A DNA stretch of 17,153 nucleotides from Actinomycetales bacterium UBA1416 (GTDB lineage: Bacteria; Actinomycetota; Actinomycetes; Actinomycetales; Actinomycetaceae). Of the stretch, positions 13,640 to 17,153 are shown in pieces; position 1 is the stretch's first letter, and every line of letters starts with the position of its first letter. The position numbers and the translations under genes are program-made. The stretch lies in the NCBI GenBank assembly GCA_002304945.1, contig DBPQ01000102.1, positions 1-17,153 on the forward strand. The letters run 5' to 3'. The notes beneath the pieces are model-generated. The model saw only the letters and a program-made list of their open reading frames with translations. It was not told the DNA's origin and made no database searches.

Positions 13640-14941
13640 ATGGAAGAGGACGACGAGGTCTTCGACGTCATCGTCGTGGGTGGCGGCGTGGCCGGCTGTG
13701 TGGCGGCGTACCAGCTCGCGCAGGCTGGTCGCTCGGTGGTGCTGCTGGAACGGGGTGCGGAGGCGGGTTCCAAGAACCTCTCCGGTGGGGTGTTCTACTG
13801 CCGGGTGATGGAGCAGGTCTTCCCCGGGTTCGCGGAGTCCGCGCCGGTGGAGCGGCGGGTCACGCACAACGTGCTGTCGTTCCTGAACGAGACATCCGCG
13901 GTGAACATCGACTACTGGGACGCCCGGCTCGCCGAGCCGGTGAACGCAGTGACGGTCCTGCGAGCGAAGCTGGACGCGTGGCTGGCGTCGCAGTGCGAGG
14001 ACGCCGGTGTCATGGTGATGCCCGGCATTCGGGTCGACAGCCTGATCTTGGAGGGGGAGCAGGTCGTGGGCGTGCGGGCGGGCGACGACGATTTGCGCGC
14101 CCACGTGGTGATCGCCGCTGACGGCGTCAACTCCTTCCTCGCACAGGACGCGGGAATCCGGGCGAAGGAGCCGCCGAAGTATCTCGCGGTCGGGGTGAAA
14201 TCCGTCATCCGGCTTCCCCGTGCCGTGATTGAGGATCGATTCCACCTCACGGGCGACGACGGCGCCGCGTACGCCGTGGTCGGGGACTGCACGCAGGGCG
14301 TGGCCGGCGGGGGGTTCCTGTACACCAACCTCGACTCCGTCTCCGTGGGGGTCGTGCTGCGGCTGGATGACCTTGTGGAAAAGGGACTCACATCCTCGGG
14401 GGTGCATGACCACTTCGTGGCGCACCCGGCGATTGCCCCCTACCTTGCGGGTGGGGAGCTGTTGGAGTACGGCTGCCACCTGACCATCGAGGACGGACCT
14501 GCGATGGTGGGCCATGACCTCACCCGGCCCGGATTGATGATCATCGGGGACGCCGCCGGGTTCACGTTGAACACCGGGTTGACGATCCGGGGGATGGACC
14601 TGGCCGCGGGTTCTGCCCTTGCGGCGGCGGCGGCGGCGGATGCGGCGCTGGCGGCGGGGGACTTCTCCCAGGCGGCGATGGACGCCTACCCGGCAGGGAT
14701 CGCTGAGTCGTGGGTGGGAGCGGACATGAAGACGTATGCCAGGGCCCCGGCGTTCCTGGAGAACCCGCTCATGTATCGCGAGGTTGGCCTGCTGGCGGCT
14801 GACGTGTTCCACGGGGTGTTCAACCTCGATCTGACCCCGCGGAAGCATCTGGTCGCCACAGCTTTGGGGGCGTTCAGGAAGTCCGGGATCAAGCTCACCC
14901 AGCTCACCAGGCTCGGGGTGGCTGCGGTTCGGTCCTTGTGA
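13640..14941 (+). CDS. fixC: FixC, ETF:quinone oxidoreductase-like flavoprotein
   Basis: The 433-residue protein (Escherichia coli FixC is about 428) carries a Rossmann FAD motif VIVVGGGVAGC near residue 10, then LLERGAEAGSKNLSGGVFY, the FixC/ETF-QO-type AGSKNLSGG motif. A second FAD-contact segment, MIIGDAAGFTLNTG, lies near residue 300 and is followed by IRGMDLAAGSALAAA. The segment LLEYGCHLTIEDGPAMVGHD near residues 275-295 is also typical. Its job is to accept electrons from the FixAB flavins and deliver them to the membrane quinone pool. The iron-sulfur cluster that ETF-QO carries in its own C-terminus is supplied by the separate FixX encoded next. The ATG is preceded by a GAGAGGGG-type site. 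Together with fixX it is separated from fixAB by the flavoprotein gene. Confidence 0.92.
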   Translation: MEEDDEVFDVIVVGGGVAGCVAAYQLAQAGRSVVLLERGAEAGSKNLSGGVFYCRVMEQVFPGFAESAPVERRVTHNVLSFLNETSAVNIDYWDARLAEPVNAVTVLRAKLDAWLASQCEDAGVMVMPGIRVDSLILEGEQVVGVRAGDDDLRAHVVIAADGVNSFLAQDAGIRAKEPPKYLAVGVKSVIRLPRAVIEDRFHLTGDDGAAYAVVGDCTQGVAGGGFLYTNLDSVSVGVVLRLDDLVEKGLTSSGVHDHFVAHPAIAPYLAGGELLEYGCHLTIEDGPAMVGHDLTRPGLMIIGDAAGFTLNTGLTIRGMDLAAGSALAAAAAADAALAAGDFSQAAMDAYPAGIAESWVGADMKTYARAPAFLENPLMYREVGLLAADVFHGVFNLDLTPRKHLVATALGAFRKSGIKLTQLTRLGVAAVRSL

Positions 14942-14960
14942 CGAGGGAGGAGACACTGCC

Positions 14961-15251
14961 ATGACACTCTTGGGCTCCGTTCCGGAACGGCTCGCGAAGA
15001 ACCACTTCGATCTTGATGAGGACGAGTCGCACATCGAGGTCCATCAGGCGATCGCGAAAGCTACCGGCACCGGGAAGCTCCTCGTCGCCGTGTGCCCCGC
15101 GCACGTCTACTCCGAGGAGCCGGACGGCACTATCCGGGTGGAGTACGCCGCGTGCCTGGAGTGCGGCACCTGCCTCGCCGTCGCCACCCCCGGCTCCCTG
15201 ACATGGCACTACCCACGGGGAGGGTTCGGTATCTCTTATCGCGAGGGGTGA
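14961..15251 (+). CDS. fixX: FixX, ferredoxin-like iron-sulfur protein
   Basis: The 96-residue protein matches FixX in length and motifs. The four cysteines that can hold one [4Fe-4S] cluster are Cys45 (VCPAHVYS) and Cys65, Cys68 and Cys71 (ACLECGTC), and the conserved C-terminus WHYPRGGFGISYREG is diagnostic. FixX docks on FixC and passes electrons between it and the quinone. The strong site AGGGAGGAGA before the ATG supports the start. It follows fixC by only 19 bases, so the two are co-expressed. It is the last gene of the redox operon. Confidence 0.93.
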   Translation: MTLLGSVPERLAKNHFDLDEDESHIEVHQAIAKATGTGKLLVAVCPAHVYSEEPDGTIRVEYAACLECGTCLAVATPGSLTWHYPRGGFGISYREG

Positions 15252-15264
15252 GGCAGCAATCGAG

Positions 15265-15286
15265 CATGCCGCCCGCATCTGGCATG
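15265..15286 (+). terminator. Possible end-of-operon hairpin after fixX
   Basis: CATGCC (15265-15270) pairs with GGCATG (15281-15286) across a 10-base loop, 13 bases after the fixX stop. There is no T-run. A second weak stem, CCCCC (15311-15315) with GGGGG (15332-15336), follows. The 166-base gap to the next gene otherwise contains only a short promoter-like sequence. Confidence 0.3.
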
Positions 15287-15404
15287 GATCACACCGAGCC
15301 TGCCAGGACGCCCCCATGCCGATGAGCTAAAGGGGGGTGACGGCGCGTCCCGGCCCTCCTGGTGCGGTGTGCGCCCGCAACAGGTCCACGCTGGTTGGTG
15401 TACC

Positions 15405-15410
15405 TAGACT
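15405..15410 (+). promoter_or_regulatory. Possible leaderless -10 box before the small unknown gene
   Basis: TAGACT fits TAnnnT and ends seven bases before the ATG at 15418, the spacing seen for leaderless transcripts in actinobacteria. No convincing -35 element is visible. It would restart transcription after the redox operon. Confidence 0.4.
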
Positions 15411-15417
15411 CTCGCGC

Positions 15418-15723
15418 ATGCCCTCCTACCGTGTGGAACTCGAGATCGGAGCCCTGCGCCCCCGTAGAGCCCCGGAGGAGGTGATGGATACGGCCGTGGC
15501 ATCCTTCGGCTCGCTTCACGTGGACGCCACCGATCTCAAGGTGAGCGACGGAACCCCGTTCATCCGGTTGCGCTTCACGGTGCCAGCAGCCAGCGAGGCA
15601 GAGGAAGACCGGGCCGCGCAGGAAGCCGCGCACCGTGTGCGGAATGCCGTGGAGCGCATCGCCGGCACGGGACGGTTCCGGGTGCTGCGGCGCCGTGGTG
15701 GCAACTGGGTGCCGGTCAGCTGA
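15418..15723 (+). CDS. Small protein of unknown function
   Basis: I do not recognise a family. The 101-residue soluble protein alternates likely beta strands (YRVELEIG; PFIRLRFTV; RFRVLRRR) with two helical stretches (PEEVMDTAVASFG; EAEEDRAAQEAAHRVRNAVE), as in small alpha/beta sandwich folds. There is no signal peptide, cysteine cluster or catalytic motif. The ATG at 15418 is supported by the -10-like box just upstream and by the start of the well-formed first strand; the same frame is open further upstream, but that part is low in secondary-structure content. It precedes the ArdC-like gene by 39 bases and may form an operon with it and the coupling-protein gene, so it may be a transfer-accessory protein. 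Confidence 0.65.
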   Translation: MPSYRVELEIGALRPRRAPEEVMDTAVASFGSLHVDATDLKVSDGTPFIRLRFTVPAASEAEEDRAAQEAAHRVRNAVERIAGTGRFRVLRRRGGNWVPVS

Positions 15724-15762
15724 CCGTAGTTCTGGGTGCGCGGGGGATCGACTCCCTCGACC

Positions 15763-16821
15763 ATGACGACCACTCCGAGGGCGCACACCTCCACGACGAC
15801 GGACAAGGTGACCGCGGCGCATGACACCCTGATCAACCTCGTCCAGGGCTTACAGTCCAGTGCCGACTGGACGACGGCTCTCGACACCGCGGCACGGTTC
15901 CACCGGTACAGCTTCGGCAACAGCCTGCTGATCGCCGCGTCCCACGCCCGCGCCTACGCCGAAGGCCGGGTCCCGGACCCGCAGCCCGACCTCGTGGCCG
16001 GGTATCGCACGTGGCAGGGACTGGGTCGGCAGGTGCAGCGCGGGCAACAGGGGCACACGATCCTGTGTCCCCGCACCCGCACCGTCCGCGACGCCGACAC
16101 CCCCAACGGTGACGATCACTCACCGAGCCGCACGGAGCCGCCGGACAACGGTGACGTTGTCTCGGCGCGGCGGAGGGTCACGGGGTGGACGACAGCGACC
16201 GTGTTCTCGCTGTCGCAGACCGAGGGCGACCCGCTCCCACTGCCGCCACGCCCGGCACTGTTGCAGGGCGCGGCACCTCCGAGGCTGTGGGATGGGCTGG
16301 TCGCCCAGTTGCAGGATCTGGGCTTCGAGGTCGTGACTGTTCCGACGAGCGACGACATCGGCGGCGCCAACGGGGTCACCAACTTCACCACCCGCCTGGT
16401 GCAGGTCTGCACCGACTTCGATGACGCCGCCCAGGTCAAGACGCTGGCCCACGAGCTGGCCCACGCCCTGCTCCACGACCCCGCCCGCACCGGGACCGAC
16501 CCGCGGGACATCCACCGCGGGGTCCTCGAGGTCGAGGCCGAATCCGTCGCGTACCTCATCGGTGCCGCCCACGGCATGGACACCGCGAGTTACTCGCTGC
16601 CGTACGTCGCGACCTGGGCCGGCGGGAAGGACCCTGCGGCCACGGTCCGGGCGACTGCGGAGCGGGTGGTGCGCACCGCCCGCACCATCCTCGACACCCT
16701 GCCCACCGACCACGGCCTGGGCGGGCAACCACCCGCCGTCGACAGGAACGTGGAGCCGGCGGAGCGCCGCACCCGGCACACCACGATGCTCACCGCTCCT
16801 CCGGCGGGGGTGTCCCGGTGA
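15763..16821 (+). CDS. ArdC-like antirestriction/ssDNA-binding protein with zinc-metalloprotease domain
   Basis: The 352-residue protein has the N-terminal ArdC-type ssDNA-binding domain (about residues 10-140) with FHRYSFGNSLLI, VAGYRTWQGLGRQVQRGQQG and HTILCPRT. The C-terminal domain has an ImmA/IrrE-type gluzincin motif HELAH (His230, Glu231, His234) in LAHELAHALLHDP and a third-ligand region EVEAESVAYLIG (Glu256/258/260), so all catalytic elements appear intact. ArdC proteins are carried on conjugative plasmids and elements, protect entering single-stranded DNA and oppose restriction. Whether the protease part cleaves a host regulator is unknown. A divergent insert (about 115-135, Asp/Ser/Pro/Asn-rich) separates the two conserved blocks of the N-terminal domain. 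The stop overlaps the start of the next gene (GTGA), linking it to the transfer machinery. Confidence 0.87.
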   Translation: MTTTPRAHTSTTTDKVTAAHDTLINLVQGLQSSADWTTALDTAARFHRYSFGNSLLIAASHARAYAEGRVPDPQPDLVAGYRTWQGLGRQVQRGQQGHTILCPRTRTVRDADTPNGDDHSPSRTEPPDNGDVVSARRRVTGWTTATVFSLSQTEGDPLPLPPRPALLQGAAPPRLWDGLVAQLQDLGFEVVTVPTSDDIGGANGVTNFTTRLVQVCTDFDDAAQVKTLAHELAHALLHDPARTGTDPRDIHRGVLEVEAESVAYLIGAAHGMDTASYSLPYVATWAGGKDPAATVRATAERVVRTARTILDTLPTDHGLGGQPPAVDRNVEPAERRTRHTTMLTAPPAGVSR

Positions 16822-17153
16822 CCCCGCCACGGACCGCTCCCCCGTCGACGGATATGAGCACGCTCGCGCTGGCCGGGCTCGGCGGTCTCATCGCCGTCGC
16901 TTGGCTGTTGTGGGTGGGGGCGTGGGTGGCCGCGACGACGACGGGGCACGTCCCGCCCGAGGCGGGCCTCTCGGGGGCGGTGTCCGTCGTCGTCGGCCCG
17001 GGTGACCCGACCGCGGCGTGGGGAACGCCGATGCCCGGCCCCCTCGCCTACTGGACGTGGACGATCGCGGTCCTGGCGGGCGCGGTCGGCGTGACGGTCG
17101 CCGTCGTCGTGGCCTGGAGGCGCTCCGAGCGGCGCCGCCTGGCCAACCCGCGC
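16818..17153 (+). CDS. Probable VirD4/TraG-type coupling protein, N-terminal part (3' partial)
   Basis: The frame opens with GTG overlapping the ArdC-like stop and stays open for 112 codons to the end of the window. Two TM helices are visible, about residues 15-40 (LAGLGGLIAVAWLLWVGAWV) and 78-100 (WTWTIAVLAGAVGVTVAVVV), separated by an outer loop of about 35 residues. They are followed by a basic segment RRSERRRLANPR. This two-helix N-terminus leading into a basic region is the usual layout of VirD4/TraG coupling proteins, which bring the relaxase-DNA complex to the channel. The ATPase domain with Walker motifs would lie beyond the window, so the family call rests on topology and context. 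An in-frame ATG at residue 13 is an alternative start. Confidence 0.65.
   Translation, partial: MTPPRTAPPSTDMSTLALAGLGGLIAVAWLLWVGAWVAATTTGHVPPEAGLSGAVSVVVGPGDPTAAWGTPMPGPLAYWTWTIAVLAGAVGVTVAVVVAWRRSERRRLANPR

Larger units (their letters stand above)
1..17153. mobile_element. Part of an actinobacterial integrative conjugative element or conjugative plasmid, carrying a fix-type redox cargo
   Basis: Replication (D5-like primase-helicase), type IV secretion/conjugation (lysozyme-M23 hydrolase, VirB2-like, TrbL/VirB6-like, SCO6880, VirB4, probable VirD4) and antirestriction (ArdC-like) genes occur together on the plus strand, which is the gene content of actinobacterial conjugative elements. The conjugation genes are interrupted between positions 8298 and about 15400 by a two-component system and a fixAB-flavoprotein-fixCX operon. 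No integrase, relaxase or attachment site is visible, so both ends lie outside the window, and I cannot tell whether the element is integrated or a plasmid. That the whole window is one element is an inference from the flanking conjugation genes on both sides of the cargo. Confidence 0.75.

Noticed and set aside
12524..15034. Very long minus-strand open frame opposite the flavoprotein, fixC and fixX genes
   Set aside because: It is a by-product of G+C-rich codon use on the opposite strand; the plus-strand genes match known families throughout, and the translation is low-complexity with His/Asp/Gly/Val bias.
15311..15336. CCCCC/GGGGG stem as a terminator after the redox operon
   Set aside because: Only five pairs with a 16-base loop and no T-run.
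15312..15340. Minus-strand TTTAGCTCA resembling the start of a tRNA D-arm, possible tRNA remnant or attachment site
   Set aside because: No T-arm, anticodon arm or acceptor pairing follows on the minus strand; a 7-base match is easily chance.
16421..17005. Plus-strand open frame overlapping the ArdC-like and coupling-protein genes
   Set aside because: Arg/Pro/Ser/Thr-rich shadow frame; the ArdC frame has the HELAH motif and the next frame has clear TM helices.
1..17153. CRISPR array, rRNA, transposase or integrase
   Set aside because: No regularly spaced repeats, rRNA signatures or recombinase motifs were seen in the window.

Overview
The window is uniformly G+C-rich, with strong preference for C or G at third codon positions, frequent GTG starts, tight GTGA/ATGA overlaps and apparent leaderless -10/start arrangements. 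With the gene families present, this points to an actinobacterium (Actinomycetota). I cannot fix the genus from the sequence.

Layout. Positions 1-723 hold the C-terminal part of a plasmid/phage-type D5 primase-helicase. It faces a small two-TM membrane protein of unknown function on the minus strand (876-1433). A roughly 450-bp non-coding stretch (1434-1885) follows, carrying at least six copies of an AAGTGCCG/CGGCACTT element, two CACGTG palindromes and one DnaA-box-like 9-mer. From 1886 to 8297 runs a tightly packed plus-strand conjugation operon of the actinobacterial SCO6880 type: a membrane-anchored exported protein, a lysozyme-like/M23 cell-wall hydrolase, a VirB2-like small membrane protein, a TrbL/VirB6-like channel protein with a proline-rich tail, the SCO6880-family membrane protein and a VirB4-type ATPase. 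The right end returns to mobile-element genes: a small unknown protein, an ArdC-type antirestriction protein with a HELAH zinc-protease motif, and the N-terminus of a probable VirD4/TraG coupling protein that runs off the window. Together these look like an integrative conjugative element or conjugative plasmid.

Between the VirB4 gene and the ArdC gene sits a roughly 7-kb block with a different purpose. It holds a NarL-type two-component system (histidine kinase and LuxR-family response regulator) and then an electron-transfer operon in the order fixA, fixB, flavoprotein reductase/dehydrogenase, fixC, fixX. FixAB (ETF), FixC (ETF:quinone oxidoreductase-like) and FixX (ferredoxin-like) form a cytosolic/membrane-associated complex that in other bacteria performs flavin-based electron bifurcation between NADH, quinone and a low-potential acceptor. 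The flavoprotein is of the fumarate reductase/ketosteroid dehydrogenase superfamily, but by eye it lacks the fumarate-binding residues and has no signal peptide, heme or FMN-binding domain. A reasonable inference is that the kinase/regulator pair senses a condition or substrate and switches on a cytosolic oxidoreductase wired to FixABCX, and that this module travels as cargo of the conjugative element.

The cargo block has several structured non-coding elements: an inverted repeat at the putative promoter of the kinase, a 16-bp perfect palindrome plus a third half-site across the regulator stop codon, a stem-loop in the fixA leader, a 15-bp hairpin between the flavoprotein gene and fixC, and a smaller hairpin after fixX. 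No tRNA, rRNA, CRISPR array, transposase or integrase was seen. Element ends are outside the window.
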